Positions 39,091 to 49,787 of a stretch of DNA of 64,000 nt are shown here, piece after piece. The notes below the pieces were generated by a model, which made no database searches, was not told where the DNA came from, and was given only the letters and a program-made list of their open reading frames with translations. Made by a program: the position numbers and the translations under genes. Location of the stretch: NCBI RefSeq assembly GCF_002812205.1, contig NZ_NPEA01000006.1, positions 1 to 64,000 of the forward strand, in the 5' to 3' direction. Numbering within the stretch: the stretch's first letter is position 1; every line of letters starts with the position of its first letter. This stretch comes from Leptospira neocaledonica. GTDB taxonomy: Bacteria > Spirochaetota > Leptospiria > Leptospirales > Leptospiraceae.

Positions 39091-40161
39091 TCATACTTCT
39101 TTCAAGACAATTCCGGCTAAAAAGGATTCTGTTTCTGGCCCGAAGGAAAGTCCCAATCCCTTATAAACTGCATAGATACTAGAAATATGTACGTTGGAAT
39201 CTCCAGGCGTAGCGGCATATCCTCGCACTTCTTTACCGTTCACTTCCAATGCCGAAAGTGGAAATACAGCATGTGAGAAAATTCTGCCGTACAACCCTCT
39301 ATCTCTTCCGGAAGAGAAGATCGAATTTGTAGAAACAAGCTCAGTTGTACTTAAAAACGGATCATTGTCTATCTTAGAAACAAGCCATTCTTTAGTGATT
39401 TCTCTTTTTAAGCGGAGATGAAAGCGGATCAAATGCATATAAGGAGAATTGATCGTTACAGAAGAAGATCCCAATTTAATTTTAAATCCCAAATCAGAAT
39501 ATACTTCGTTCAACAATCTTCCATGATGGGTGCCTGTTGGCGATTCCGGAAGAACAAGTAAAGGTCCTGTCACGTGAGGATCGTTTTTTGCCATGTCTGC
39601 ATCTCTTCGTATCACGAAAAAGTCGGCTTCTTCTAATATGTTTGTCAGCTCTTGTGGTTTTTCGGAGTAGAAGGGCCTAAGTACTCCGGCTAACGTATGA
39701 GTATTACATGTGGAAACATGAATGAACTTGGGCGGATTTTTTTCCAAGAGTGGAGCACTTTCCGGATATAAAAACTGAGGTCCGAAAGAATGTTCACTTC
39801 CCTGAGCGATAAAAATTTTGATCTGATCGTAAATCGGTTCTGAGTATTCCGATTTTCTTTTATCTGCTACTCCTGGAGGAGAAGAATCGCACACTACCTT
39901 AGATTGGGACAATGCGATTTCTTTAGAGATCCATTCCGGGAAAAAGTTCCGGACCCCATTGGAACCATCGTCTACAATGATCCCACCTTTTTCGAGTAAG
40001 GAAAGTATCTGAGGTATTTCGGATTTTTGTAATTTGTACGGTTCTACAAAGACCTGGAAACCGCCAAATTTATTCTTTAATACTAATAACAAAGAAGCCA
40101 GAGGCCAACCGATGACCCCTGTTCCTCTCAGGTATACTCCCGGAGTTTTTGTTTCGCTCAC
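39091..40161 (-). CDS. Class II (archaeal-type) GAPDH-like Rossmann protein
   Basis: A 356-residue protein. It opens with [18 protein letters not shown], a nucleotide-binding turn as in aldehyde dehydrogenases of the GAPDH type, then [18 protein letters not shown]. Residues near 150 read [12 protein letters not shown], which resembles the catalytic-cysteine motif SCNTTGL of archaeal GAPDH, and [22 protein letters not shown] recalls the substrate loop with the conserved PxxHHG. The usual class I gap is present elsewhere in this window, so this is a divergent paralogue of unknown substrate. It starts with GTG. The gamma carbonic anhydrase gene is 51 bases upstream. Confidence 0.55.
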   Translation of the reverse strand: MSETKTPGVYLRGTGVIGWPLASLLLVLKNKFGGFQVFVEPYKLQKSEIPQILSLLEKGGIIVDDGSNGVRNFFPEWISKEIALSQSKVVCDSSPPGVADKRKSEYSEPIYDQIKIFIAQGSEHSFGPQFLYPESAPLLEKNPPKFIHVSTCNTHTLAGVLRPFYSEKPQELTNILEEADFFVIRRDADMAKNDPHVTGPLLVLPESPTGTHHGRLLNEVYSDLGFKIKLGSSSVTINSPYMHLIRFHLRLKREITKEWLVSKIDNDPFLSTTELVSTNSIFSSGRDRGLYGRIFSHAVFPLSALEVNGKEVRGYAATPGDSNVHISSIYAVYKGLGLSFGPETESFLAGIVLKEV

Positions 40162-40212
40162 ATAGTTAAGTATTCTGCATATTCCCTAAACGTATAGGAA
40201 AATTTTGGAAAT

Positions 40213-40770
40213 TTAAACTATGCTAATCCTATAGGAAAAATCTTGCAGATAATTATTCTTATAGGAGACGTAATTTGCAGCGGTTCTTTCTATCAAATTC
40301 CGTTCTTCTTCCGTAATATCTCTAATGATCTTTCCGGGAGACCCCATCACCATCACTCCTGGTGGAATGATCTTGCCTGGGGTTATCATTGCGCCTGCAG
40401 CCACGAAGGAGTATTCTCCCAGTTCGACTCCATCCATAATGATCGCTCCCATTCCTACGAATGAATTATTTTTAAGTTTGCATCCGTGAAGGACTGCTCT
40501 ATGACCCACGGAAACATTATCACCAATTTCTACCGGATGAGTGTTTCTGGAAACATGGACCACTGTCATGTCCTGTATGTTTACATTGTCTCCGATCCGA
40601 ATATAATTTACGTCCCCTCGGATCAATGTTTGGAACCAGATAGAGGAATCTTTTCCGATCACTACATCCCCTACTACTAAAGATCCTGGAGCTAAAAACA
40701 CTCCGTCTTTGTAAATAGGTCGTTTACCCATGTATTCTAAAATATTTCCGGACAGATGTACTTCTTGCAT
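40213..40770 (-). CDS. Gamma-class carbonic anhydrase-like hexapeptide protein
   Basis: A 185-residue left-handed beta-helix protein. The repeated I-G-x-x motifs run from residue 30 to 130. Three zinc-type histidines are in HVSRNTHP and GHRAVLHGC, spaced as in gamma carbonic anhydrases (CamH/YrdA type), and an active-site-like Gln/Asn is in [12 protein letters not shown]. It probably hydrates CO2 or binds metal; several such proteins have no measured activity. A GAGGGAA site precedes the ATG. The class II GAPDH-like gene follows on the same strand. Confidence 0.85.
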   Translation of the reverse strand: MQEVHLSGNILEYMGKRPIYKDGVFLAPGSLVVGDVVIGKDSSIWFQTLIRGDVNYIRIGDNVNIQDMTVVHVSRNTHPVEIGDNVSVGHRAVLHGCKLKNNSFVGMGAIIMDGVELGEYSFVAAGAMITPGKIIPPGVMVMGSPGKIIRDITEEERNLIERTAANYVSYKNNYLQDFSYRISIV

Positions 40771-40871
40771 ATATTTTCCCTCAATCGCGCCCTTATCTTA
40801 CAACATAATTCGGCCTGCACAAGTCCAAATTATGGATTCTCAGGGAGTCCTCATTACTCTTATATCAAAAT

Positions 40872-42392
40872 CTAATTACGTACAAATTTTAGGATTTCTA
40901 TCTTATCCAAAGTTTGTTTGGATCCTAATATCCATCCGGATCTCAGAAACCAATTCTCCATTTCAGTTCCGATTTCTTGGGAATCATTTTTTTTAATGGT
41001 CTGCATTAGAGATGATGTAATAGACTCGTAACGTGCCATAGATATGGACCCTTTTCTTGTGGAAAGGATGTTCTTCAGTTCTGGCAAATCTTCTATATGT
41101 TCTATCTTTAATATCTTTTTACGCAAAATTTCCTGACCAAATAATGCAGACACACTTGAATCCGTTGTTATATATATATCAGGATTCGAATTCAACAAGA
41201 ACTCATTATATTTTTTATACTCTCTGGAAAGTTTCGCCTGGGCTAAAAAGTAAGTCCTGGTAAAAAACAAAGTTACTAAAAACAAAATTCCTGTCAAAAT
41301 CCATACTGTAGTCGGGACTTTTTCTGAATTGTTTTTGGAAAAAAATAAAACTACTGCCGGAACAATTAACCAGGAAAGATATCTGGTCCCCCAATCTATA
41401 TTTGAATCATTAGGTGCAAGATAGGCTCCTAAAAAGAGAGAGATCAAGATTGCCAAGGAAAGTTTTCTTTCAAATTTTTCCAGATCTTTCCATCGAATAA
41501 AAAAGTATACCAACCACAAAAGGATCCAAGGACAGAAGAATAAAAACCCGACTCTACCGTTTCCAAAGAAGAGTAGAGAGGAATATTTCTCAAACCCGGT
41601 ATTCCAACCGATTTTAGCATTGGCTTCGATTCTAGTCCCGATGACGGATCCATATAAAGAATAGTTTATGATTCCGTAAAATACGACTCCTATACCAATC
41701 CCGATCAGTAAAACCAGTCTATCCTTATCTTTTGTAGAAACTCCCGAATTACCTTTATGAATAAATTCTACAAGATGGAATACTCCCAGTAAGAAGTATA
41801 AAATTGTATTTTCAGGTCGGAAGAAAAAACCGAATCCTACAAATAGTCCTATAAACAATCCTAACAGTTTCGTTTTCACCGGGCAGGCATAAAAAGTAAG
41901 TCCAACGCAGGTTAAAAGGAAAGTAATTGAATAATCCGGGAATAATGCGGAATGAAAAAAAGCAGGACTAAAACTCAAAAAAATAAGCGCAGCCCATTTT
42001 AAGTTCAATTCTAATTTTAAGAAGAATACTCCGATCCAAAAGAACAAAATAGAAACGTAAAATAGAAAACTGTAATCTCCTAATAGCCCGAATAAGGAAG
42101 CAAATAGAGAGAATGCTACAGGAAAAGGCCCCGAAATACCGTTAGGCAAAAGGAGCTGCCAGCTCGGAAAAAATTTACATCCGCCCAGATCTTCTAATAT
42201 TTTACAACTCAGGTATTGGCTTCTGTATCCTGAATCTATGAATGCTTGCGCCTGTACTATTTTGTTCTGGTTATCGGAGACTAAAACTGAATTTGCATCT
42301 ACCTTAAATAGGAAAAATGCCGCGAATATAATGGGACAGATAGGAAATAGAAATTGAAGTTTAGAAATTTTTTTTCCGCCGAATAAATCCAA
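40872..42392 (-). CDS. Membrane glycosyltransferase-like protein (GT-C type)
   Basis: A 506-residue protein with about 11-12 membrane segments over residues 15-390 and a soluble C-terminal domain of about 115 residues. The polytopic part has the layout of GT-C transferases, with an extracytoplasmic loop near the first segment (VDANSVLVSDNQNKIVQAQA) where catalytic acidic residues usually lie. Sequence style resembles a Leptospira family annotated as putative glycosyltransferase, but I see no sure catalytic motif. The start is TTG and uncertain. It is divergent from the signal-peptidase-like gene. Confidence 0.6.
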   Translation of the reverse strand: MDLFGGKKISKLQFLFPICPIIFAAFFLFKVDANSVLVSDNQNKIVQAQAFIDSGYRSQYLSCKILEDLGGCKFFPSWQLLLPNGISGPFPVAFSLFASLFGLLGDYSFLFYVSILFFWIGVFFLKLELNLKWAALIFLSFSPAFFHSALFPDYSITFLLTCVGLTFYACPVKTKLLGLFIGLFVGFGFFFRPENTILYFLLGVFHLVEFIHKGNSGVSTKDKDRLVLLIGIGIGVVFYGIINYSLYGSVIGTRIEANAKIGWNTGFEKYSSLLFFGNGRVGFLFFCPWILLWLVYFFIRWKDLEKFERKLSLAILISLFLGAYLAPNDSNIDWGTRYLSWLIVPAVVLFFSKNNSEKVPTTVWILTGILFLVTLFFTRTYFLAQAKLSREYKKYNEFLLNSNPDIYITTDSSVSALFGQEILRKKILKIEHIEDLPELKNILSTRKGSISMARYESITSSLMQTIKKNDSQEIGTEMENWFLRSGWILGSKQTLDKIEILKFVRN

Positions 42393-42426
42393 AGAGAAAT
42401 CAAAGTCCTTTTAATTATTGATTTCG

Positions 42427-42455
42427 AATATCGGACCTTCGAAAAGCCGATATTT
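42427..42455. promoter_or_regulatory. Palindrome between divergent genes
   Basis: AATATCGG and CCGATATT are perfect inverted copies 12 bases apart, in the 125-base gap between the glycosyltransferase-like and signal-peptidase-like genes. The position fits a shared operator; a transcript hairpin is the alternative. Confidence 0.45.
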
Positions 42456-42517
42456 CAACTCTTTTTCAAATAAAATCTACTTTGACCTTTTTTTGCGGAT
42501 TCATACCTTAGTTCCAA

Positions 42518-43075
42518 ATGTTCTCATTAAAAAAAGAGTTCGCAGAGAAGGAAAAAAAATTCGATCGAAAGAAATTCGCTCAGATACTTTCGATCTCCAT
42601 CGTGATTGGATTCATATTCGCTGCCTCTGTTCGGATTTGGTTCCTATTTCCATTCGTCCCGGAAACAGAAGAGATGTCTCCTGCATTCCCCAAAGGAAAA
42701 AGAATTTATATCTCCCGCTTTGTTAGGGACTCTTCCTTGTTTTTAGGCGATGTGGTCCTAGTCGAACATCCTACACAAAAAGGAAAAGTAGCCTTGGTCC
42801 GTATCATGGGAAAATCGGGAGACCAGATCGCAATCAAGGACAAAGTCCTGTACCGTAATGGTATCTCTGAGGCTCAGGAAAAATCCGACTTCTCCTTACA
42901 ATACAAGGACGCAAGACCCGCTTTCTCCGGAACCTATTCTAGCCGGGATAATCTTTCTAACCTAACGGTAGAAGATCGAAATTACTTTCTTCTATGTGAT
43001 AACCGAGACGACTGCGTGGATTCGCGAGATTTCGGCCCTTTGCCTTTTGAAAAGATCATAGGTAAGGTATTTTAA
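42518..43075 (+). CDS. Signal peptidase I-like protein lacking the catalytic dyad
   Basis: A 185-residue protein with one membrane segment (residues 25-45) and an S26-type domain. The box E motif CDNRDDCVDSRDFGPLPFEKIIGKV and GDVVLVEHP are clear. However, the nucleophile box reads EEMSPAFPKG, where the family has SMxPT: the Ser position is Glu. The lysine box reads ALVRIMGKSGD against YVKRVIGLPGD: the Lys position is Val. It is therefore probably inactive, as is known for S. aureus SpsA, and may bind substrates or a partner peptidase. It precedes a GC-rich repeat and the gap-pgk-tpiA cluster. Confidence 0.8.
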   Translation: MFSLKKEFAEKEKKFDRKKFAQILSISIVIGFIFAASVRIWFLFPFVPETEEMSPAFPKGKRIYISRFVRDSSLFLGDVVLVEHPTQKGKVALVRIMGKSGDQIAIKDKVLYRNGISEAQEKSDFSLQYKDARPAFSGTYSSRDNLSNLTVEDRNYFLLCDNRDDCVDSRDFGPLPFEKIIGKVF

Positions 43076-43089
43076 TTCAATATTCAATC

Positions 43090-43197
43090 TCGCATCGGAA
43101 CCGCGACAGTGATGCGCAGGGTTTAGTCTCAAAGAGACCGAAGCGAAAGCGTAGCCCGTAGCAGCGCGGTCCGAGCAAAGCGAGGGGTCGCCCTACT
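43090..43197. repeat. GC-rich interspersed repeat
   Basis: A stretch much richer in G and C than its surroundings, built of short GCGxAAGCG- and GAGCAAAGCGAG-like words (GACCGAAGCGAAAGCG, GCAGCGCGGTCCGAGC). Similar words occur in the core of the palindrome at 34960. It lies between two co-oriented genes. No open frame is convincing. Confidence 0.55.
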
Positions 43198-43266
43198 TCC
43201 GCTCAATTAGAATCCATCCTAAAATTCGCGAAAAAACGGATTTTCAGGATGGTTTTGTTATAAAAA

Positions 43267-44339
<1,073 letters not shown>

Positions 44340-44342
44340 TCG

Positions 44343-45533
44343 ATGCAGCAATTACCCAGACTCGAAAACGAGGACGTCAAGGGGAAACGAGTTTTTCTGA
44401 GGGTCGATTTTAACGTCCCTCTGGATAACGGTAAAGTTTCCGACAAGACTAGAATTGAAAAGACACTTCCTACCATTGAACTTTTGGTAAAAAAAGGTGC
44501 CAGGGTGGTGATCGCAAGTCACCTTGGCCGCCCTAAAGGTAAACCGGATCCTCAATATTCTATGGAACCTGTTTACGAAGTTTTTAAAGAATTAGTTAAA
44601 ACTTCCGTAATATTCTCCAAAGACGTGATCGGAGAAAATGCCGTAAAACTTTCCAAAGAACTAAAGGATGGAGAGATCCTGGTCCTGGAAAATTTACGTT
44701 TTCATAAAGAAGAAGAGGAAAATGCTCCCGCTTTTTCCAAAAGCCTGGCAGCACTTGCAGATGTTTATGTAAACGATGCATTCGGTGCGGCTCATAGAGC
44801 TCACGCTTCTACGGAAGGAATTGCACATCTTCTACCTTCTTTTGCAGGTTTGTTGATGTACAAGGAGATCACCGAACTTTCTTCCCTTCTTTCCCGCCCT
44901 GCAAAACCTTTCGTGGCAATCATCGGAGGTTCCAAGGTTTCTTCCAAGATCAGCGTGATCAAAAACCTGATCGAAAAAGTGGATCATATTCTGATCGGCG
45001 GAGGAATGGCTTATACCTTCTTAAAATCTAGAGCTATTCCTGTGGGAAACTCCTTAGTAGAAAGAGATTTCGAAGTGGAAGCTTTCCAATTGATCGAAAG
45101 AGCCGGAGTCGCAGGTGTAGATTTCCAACTTCCTGTGGACCATGTGATCGGCGATAAATTCGATGCGAATGCTAAGACCAAAACCGTTGATAAGATGGGA
45201 ATTTTGGACGGTTGGATGGGAATGGATATCGGTCCTAAGACAATTTCAAATTACGAAAAAGTAATTAAGAACGCCGCTACGATCGTTTGGAATGGTCCTA
45301 TGGGAGTTTTCGAATTCGATAAATTCGCTCCAGGTACCATGGCGATCGCAAAAGCGGTTTCTAAGTCCAAGGCAAGAACTGTCGTAGGCGGAGGAGATTC
45401 CATCGCTGCGATTAATAAGGCAAAAGTGGAAGATAAGATCACTCACGTTTCTACTGGAGGAGGAGCCTCCTTAGAATTTTTAGAAGGAAAAAAACTCCCT
45501 GGAGTTGTGGCCCTTCTGAAAGAAAAAACCTAA
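44343..45533 (+). CDS. pgk: Phosphoglycerate kinase
   Basis: A 396-residue enzyme of the usual size transferring phosphate between 1,3-bisphosphoglycerate and [20 protein letters not shown] is the substrate-binding start, [17 protein letters not shown] the basic patch, [16 protein letters not shown] the hinge region, and [13 protein letters not shown] the nucleotide loop. It is second in the glycolytic cluster, between gap (3 bases) and tpiA (21 bases). Confidence 0.98.
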   Translation: MQQLPRLENEDVKGKRVFLRVDFNVPLDNGKVSDKTRIEKTLPTIELLVKKGARVVIASHLGRPKGKPDPQYSMEPVYEVFKELVKTSVIFSKDVIGENAVKLSKELKDGEILVLENLRFHKEEEENAPAFSKSLAALADVYVNDAFGAAHRAHASTEGIAHLLPSFAGLLMYKEITELSSLLSRPAKPFVAIIGGSKVSSKISVIKNLIEKVDHILIGGGMAYTFLKSRAIPVGNSLVERDFEVEAFQLIERAGVAGVDFQLPVDHVIGDKFDANAKTKTVDKMGILDGWMGMDIGPKTISNYEKVIKNAATIVWNGPMGVFEFDKFAPGTMAIAKAVSKSKARTVVGGGDSIAAINKAKVEDKITHVSTGGGASLEFLEGKKLPGVVALLKEKT

Positions 45534-45554
45534 AACGAATCAAAGGAAATACAT

Positions 45555-46307
45555 ATGCGCTCTAAAATTATCGCCGGTAACTGGAAAATGAATCTTTCCG
45601 AAAAGGAAGCATTGGCTCTCGCAAGCGGCCTAAAAGAAAAGTTTTCTTCTCTTCCAGATAATAAAAAGGCGGTTGTATTTCCTTCTTCTATTCATCTGGC
45701 TGCGGTTGCGAGAATATTAGAAAATTCGAAAATTGCGGTCGGTGCTCAGAATATCTACCCTGCCCCTCTCACCGCAATGACTGGAGAAACCGGTCCGGAT
45801 CAACTTTCCGAATTAGGTATCAAATTTGCACTCGTTGGCCACTCGGAAAGAAGACAGTTTTTAGGAGAGACTAGCCTTTTCTGTAACCAAAAGATCTCTT
45901 ATCTTACAAAACATGGTTTTACCGCTGTGTATTGTGTGGGAGAAACTCTGGCTGAAAGAGAATCAGGTAATACCTTCGAGGTTTTGAAAAAACAAATCCA
46001 AGAAGGTTTAGGTTCCATTGAAAGCGACCAGTTCTCTCGTATCTGGGTGGCCTACGAACCTGTTTGGGCAATCGGTACGGGAAAAGTAGCAACTCCGGCT
46101 CAGGCCCAAGAAGCTCATGCATTTATAAGAAAGGAAATTTCCGGATTATTCCAAAATGGGAAAACAATCTCGGATGTTATGCCTATCCTTTATGGCGGTT
46201 CCGTGAAAGCCGATAACGTGAAGGAACTCCTATCCCAAGCGGATATAGATGGAGGGCTCGTAGGCGGGGCCAGCCAGAAGCTGGAAAGCTTCTTAGCTTT
46301 ATTCTAA
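45555..46307 (+). CDS. tpiA: Triosephosphate isomerase
   Basis: A 250-residue TIM barrel interconverting dihydroxyacetone phosphate and glyceraldehyde 3-phosphate. The catalytic lysine is in AGNWKMN, the His in [12 protein letters not shown], the Glu in [17 protein letters not shown] (followed by the mobile loop), and the phosphate loop in [22 protein letters not shown] lies before the ATG. It ends the glycolytic part of the cluster; a structured gap leads to secG. Confidence 0.98.
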   Translation: MRSKIIAGNWKMNLSEKEALALASGLKEKFSSLPDNKKAVVFPSSIHLAAVARILENSKIAVGAQNIYPAPLTAMTGETGPDQLSELGIKFALVGHSERRQFLGETSLFCNQKISYLTKHGFTAVYCVGETLAERESGNTFEVLKKQIQEGLGSIESDQFSRIWVAYEPVWAIGTGKVATPAQAQEAHAFIRKEISGLFQNGKTISDVMPILYGGSVKADNVKELLSQADIDGGLVGGASQKLESFLALF

Positions 46308-46314
46308 TTTCTTT

Positions 46315-46378
46315 CTACCGTAATACAAGCCGCATGGGAAACTCCGAAACGGCTTGTCAGCCTAGGCCATGGCGGTAG
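46315..46378 (+). ncRNA. Structured intergenic element between tpiA and secG
   Basis: CTACCG/CGGTAG form an outer stem and ACAAGCCG/CGGCTTGT an inner hairpin; between them lie two short palindromes, GCCTAGGC and GCCATGGC. The nested design is stronger than expected by chance and would fold in RNA. It could be a terminator-like or processing element, a leader of secG, or a small RNA. It matches no riboswitch I know, and there is no T-run after it. Confidence 0.4.
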
Positions 46379-46440
46379 TTTGGATTTAAAGCGGATTATT
46401 TCGCCAAAAACAAACCTTTTTACCTTTAGGAATTCGACTC

Positions 46441-46821
46441 ATGGGCTTTATTACCGGAACCATCCTTGTTCTTTTCGTTTTTGTCAGTCTATTTCTGATC
46501 CTTCTTGTTATGATCCAAACAGGCAAAGGAGGAATGGGTGGAGTTCTTGGTGGAGGAGCAAGCCAATCTGTTTTTGGTTCCTCTACTGCGGATGTTTTGA
46601 CTAAAGCAACCAGAGTTGCTGGACTCACTTTTTTGGCCTTGTCTTTGATTCTTTCTTTCCTTTTTGCGAAGACTAGTGGATACAATACCACTCCAACGCC
46701 TGATATTCTTCCTCCACCAGCTGCGGAAGAGGCCCAGGGCAACCAAGGAGGGACCAATGCCCAAGAATCCGCGCCTACAACCGCACCAAGCACTGAAACT
46801 CCGGCACAACCTAAGCCTTAA
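46441..46821 (+). CDS. secG: Preprotein translocase subunit SecG
   Basis: A 126-residue inner-membrane protein of the SecYEG channel. Two hydrophobic helices (residues 4-25 and 55-75) flank the conserved [22 protein letters not shown] loop, followed by a Pro/Ala/Gln-rich tail of about 45 residues. The tail is encoded where the next gene begins: an exported-protein gene starts inside it in another frame, overlapping by 65 bases. The gene follows the glycolytic cluster, as in many bacteria. Confidence 0.95.
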   Translation: MGFITGTILVLFVFVSLFLILLVMIQTGKGGMGGVLGGGASQSVFGSSTADVLTKATRVAGLTFLALSLILSFLFAKTSGYNTTPTPDILPPPAAEEAQGNQGGTNAQESAPTTAPSTETPAQPKP

Positions 46822-47521
46822 TTTTACTTCTTCTACGAAGGCGGCCCCGAAGGCCGTCTTCCTTCTGCTCCTTCTTCTTTCCTTTCTTTCAATCAACGCT
46901 CAGAGCCAGGATGGGACAAAATCCCAGAACAATTCTTCCTCTTCTTCTACCCAAATGTTGAATCAGAGGATCTTACGTGCGTATGAAAGTTTGAGTGTTG
47001 CCAGAGAACTTTTGAAATTCGAAAGAATGGAGGCTCTTCCTATCGGAACCTTGGTGACTTGGGTGGGAAATTACCCGAACCGGAAAGGTGTGAAGATCAC
47101 TAAGTTCTCAGTGACTCAATCCCCTACTCCAGGCGGGATAGAAAGAGCAGAAGAAAAGTCCATTCTTCTGGAATTTAACGGATCTACTCTTTCTAAGGTG
47201 GTTTCCGAAATCAAAACTGCGAATTATTCCGCGGAAGATACCATCATGATTCGTATGACGGACAATACTCCTTTGGATAATAATGTGGACGATCTGCTGA
47301 TCTATGCGGATCGAAACGGTAAAGAGGCAGAATATCCTTTGAATTACCTACCTGATGAGGGGGTAAACCGGGATAGATCCGAGTTTAAGAAAGAATTTTA
47401 TTTAAAACTGATCGAGGATTTTTTCGTGCATGTTCTAAGGCTTCAGGAAATGCAGGCTCAACATTCTTCCAGAAATCAAAAAAAATTACTGCAAAGTTAT
47501 AAAGAATCCCTAGAATATTGA
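46757..47521 (+). CDS. Exported protein of unknown function overlapping secG
   Basis: A 254-residue protein. I place the start at the ATG preceded by a perfect AAGGAGGG five bases away; it lies inside the secG tail, so the two genes overlap by 65 bases. A long basic N-region is followed by a hydrophobic run ([14 protein letters not shown]), then a Ser/Asn-rich stretch after probable cleavage near SQ. The rest is mixed alpha/beta with [18 protein letters not shown] and helices at the end ([14 protein letters not shown]). No known domain. It is immediately followed by a histidine kinase gene and may belong to that signalling unit. Confidence 0.75.
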   Translation: MPKNPRLQPHQALKLRHNLSLNFTSSTKAAPKAVFLLLLLLSFLSINAQSQDGTKSQNNSSSSSTQMLNQRILRAYESLSVARELLKFERMEALPIGTLVTWVGNYPNRKGVKITKFSVTQSPTPGGIERAEEKSILLEFNGSTLSKVVSEIKTANYSAEDTIMIRMTDNTPLDNNVDDLLIYADRNGKEAEYPLNYLPDEGVNRDRSEFKKEFYLKLIEDFFVHVLRLQEMQAQHSSRNQKKLLQSYKESLEY

Positions 47522-47526
47522 TCCGG

Positions 47527-48651
47527 ATGTCATCCCTAATGGAAAACCTCCACGAAAGAGCGGAGGAACTCCAAGCTATTTTGGACGGAATCACAGAGCC
47601 CCTAGTTTTGATAGACTCGGGCTTCAGGGTTCGTCGTGTAAACAAGGCCACTCTTGAATTTTCGAGTGAGCCCGACTTCCCTTCTACTCTGGGCAGAAAA
47701 TGTTACGAGGTTCTGTACAATCGTTCCGCGGTTTGTCCTTATTGCCCAATGAAGGACCATCATGAAAATGAAACGGACTTCGACGCACAATTCGAAGGTA
47801 AGGGAGAAATTGGACGAGAGATCTTTCATGTAGCCAATGATCAGAAGGAAACCTTATACTTAGATTTTTTCCCAATTCGTAAGGATGGGAGTATTGTCTC
47901 CATAGTGGAGAAGATCAGCAATATCACGCGCATCAAAGAGAAAGAAGAAGAGAACCTTAGGATCCGTAACCTGGCTTCTCTCGGTATTTTTATCTCAGGT
48001 GTGGCTCATGAGTTGAATAACCCGCTCACCGGAATGAGCCTCACTCTTCAGAATCTGATGAATAATTTATCCAGTATGGATCCAGCTTTTTTTCGAAAAA
48101 GATTGGAGATGATCAAAGAAGATCTTACCCGAGCAGCAATGATCGTTTTAGATGTGATCAGCTTTGCTAAACCTGATAAATTAGTCACTACCACTGCGGA
48201 TATTCATGAAACCATAATGAAGGCAAAAGACTCGGTTACCTGGGTCTATCCGGTTCTTTCTAAAAATACTGAATGGGAAATTTTAAGTGAACCGGGTATG
48301 ACATTCCAATTCAATCCGGTCAAGATGGAGAGACTCTTCATCAATCTATTCAAAAACTCTCTACAAGCTTACGATTATGGAGAAGGTAAGATTAAGGTAG
48401 AAGTTAGGCGCACTCGTAATATGATGCATATTTTTGTGGAAGATACTGCGGGGGGAATTCCGGAAGATATGCTGGATAAAATTTTCTCTCCATTCTTCTC
48501 CAAAAACAAGTCAGGGATAGGAACTGGTCTTGGACTTTCTATCTGTCATTCCATTGTAAGAGAACATTCTGGAGAATTGACGGTGCGTTCTTATGATAGA
48601 AAGACCAGATTTAAAATTTCTCTTCCCTTAGTACAACCCAAAGGAAACTAA
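47527..48651 (+). CDS. Sensor histidine kinase with cysteine-containing PAS domain
   Basis: A 374-residue soluble kinase. A PAS domain covers about residues 15-135; its loop has [12 protein letters not shown], a CxxC pair that could bind a metal or sense redox. The DHp helix has [15 protein letters not shown] with the phosphorylated His near 161; the ATPase domain has [12 protein letters not shown] (N box), [11 protein letters not shown] (G1) and [16 protein letters not shown] (G2). There are no membrane segments. A TTG three codons upstream is an alternative start. One base separates it from the receiver gene, its likely partner. Confidence 0.92.
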   Translation: MSSLMENLHERAEELQAILDGITEPLVLIDSGFRVRRVNKATLEFSSEPDFPSTLGRKCYEVLYNRSAVCPYCPMKDHHENETDFDAQFEGKGEIGREIFHVANDQKETLYLDFFPIRKDGSIVSIVEKISNITRIKEKEEENLRIRNLASLGIFISGVAHELNNPLTGMSLTLQNLMNNLSSMDPAFFRKRLEMIKEDLTRAAMIVLDVISFAKPDKLVTTTADIHETIMKAKDSVTWVYPVLSKNTEWEILSEPGMTFQFNPVKMERLFINLFKNSLQAYDYGEGKIKVEVRRTRNMMHIFVEDTAGGIPEDMLDKIFSPFFSKNKSGIGTGLGLSICHSIVREHSGELTVRSYDRKTRFKISLPLVQPKGN

Positions 48652-48652
48652 A

Positions 48653-49648
48653 TTGTCCAATCATCGTATCTTAGTAGTAGAAGATATACATTCCATCCGG
48701 GAGGCGGTAAAAGATATCCTAGTCCGAGATTACGAAGTTTTCGATGCGGAAAATTACGATGAGGCGGTTAAAATTCTTTCTAACGAGCATATAGATCTGG
48801 TCATCACCGATATTCGTATGCCCGGTAAATCGGGATTAGATCTGATCAAAACCATCCAAAAGGAATATCCTTCCGTGCAATATTCCTTGATGACCGCTTA
48901 TAATATTAACGATTATATTAATTTCGCCTACCAACACGATATCTGGAATATTATTCCGAAATATTCATTTTTAGACATCAATCTGATCACAGTGATGGTC
49001 AAAAAACTTATTTATAGAGATATCTTTGGTGTAGAAAAATATTTCGGACCTGACTTCAAGATCTTAGAAGGAGGCAGCGAAGAAGAATTTTTAGTTCCAC
49101 CTGAAAACGGGATCGTATTCCGTAAGATCAGCTCCGATAAGGATCGGAATTATATTTGCAATCGTGTAGGTAAATTTCTGATCGAAAAAGGAGCACCTAA
49201 CGCAGTCCAACAAATCTTGGAAGAGTTGACTTCTAATGCAATGATCCGCGCTCCGAGAGACTCCAAGGGAAATTCTAAATACCAATATGAACTTCCTTCT
49301 CGAGATCTTCTTGTTCCTCTGGAACATATCCAACTCGCCGAAACGGATTATTTTGAGATCGGTTACGGGATCGCTGAGAATTCTTATATCGTAGTAGTCC
49401 GAGATCATTTCGGTTCTTTGAACAAAAAGGAAATTTTAAAACGTTTGGACAGGCATATCACTGTGGATAGTCCGACCGGTTTGCCTGCTGGACTTGCGGA
49501 TTCTCATGGTCGAGGTTTGTATATTTGTAGAGAGATCTCCGATCAGTTGATCTTTAATATCGAGAAGGACACAAGAACAGAAATTATAGCGCTATTAGAC
49601 AAGCAGACAAATAAGGGCTATAAGTCCTTGTCTATTTACGAGGTTTGA
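48653..49648 (+). CDS. Response regulator with C-terminal HATPase-like domain
   Basis: A 331-residue protein. Residues 1-120 are a receiver domain with the acidic pair E10-D11 and phosphoacceptor D53 in [12 protein letters not shown]. The C-terminal half (about 170-330) resembles an anti-sigma-type GHKL ATPase: [17 protein letters not shown] is the N box and [17 protein letters not shown] the G box. A receiver joined to an RsbW-like ATPase suggests control of a partner protein rather than DNA binding; no DNA-binding domain is seen. It starts with TTG after AAGGAAA, one base after the kinase gene. Confidence 0.88.
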   Translation: MSNHRILVVEDIHSIREAVKDILVRDYEVFDAENYDEAVKILSNEHIDLVITDIRMPGKSGLDLIKTIQKEYPSVQYSLMTAYNINDYINFAYQHDIWNIIPKYSFLDINLITVMVKKLIYRDIFGVEKYFGPDFKILEGGSEEEFLVPPENGIVFRKISSDKDRNYICNRVGKFLIEKGAPNAVQQILEELTSNAMIRAPRDSKGNSKYQYELPSRDLLVPLEHIQLAETDYFEIGYGIAENSYIVVVRDHFGSLNKKEILKRLDRHITVDSPTGLPAGLADSHGRGLYICREISDQLIFNIEKDTRTEIIALLDKQTNKGYKSLSIYEV

Positions 49649-49670
49649 AATTTAAGTCACTGAGTTGGGA

Positions 49671-49787
49671 AGAGTCACTAAGATTTTTTCACACAGAGGC
49701 ACAAAGTCTCCGAGAATTATATCTGTAGAAAATTCCAGCATTATAAGACCCTTCGTGGCCCTGTGCGAAAATAAACTCTACGACTCT
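49671..49787. repeat. Interspersed inverted repeat, copy 3 (convergent junction)
   Basis: AGAGTCACTAAG at the left end is matched by an inverted GACTCT at the right end, with CACACAGAGGCACAAAG and an inverted CTTCGTGGCCCTGTGCG inside. The leading 27 bases differ at only a few positions from those at 5194. It fills the gap between the convergent response regulator and beta-propeller genes. Confidence 0.78.

Noticed and set aside
46315..46378. SRP RNA or tRNA between tpiA and secG
   Set aside because: No conserved SRP tetraloop/asymmetric-loop sequence, no T-loop GTTC and no acceptor-stem pattern.
46489..46896. 135-codon minus-strand frame opposite secG
   Set aside because: Antisense shadow of secG and the exported-protein gene; Arg/Lys-rich with no domain.
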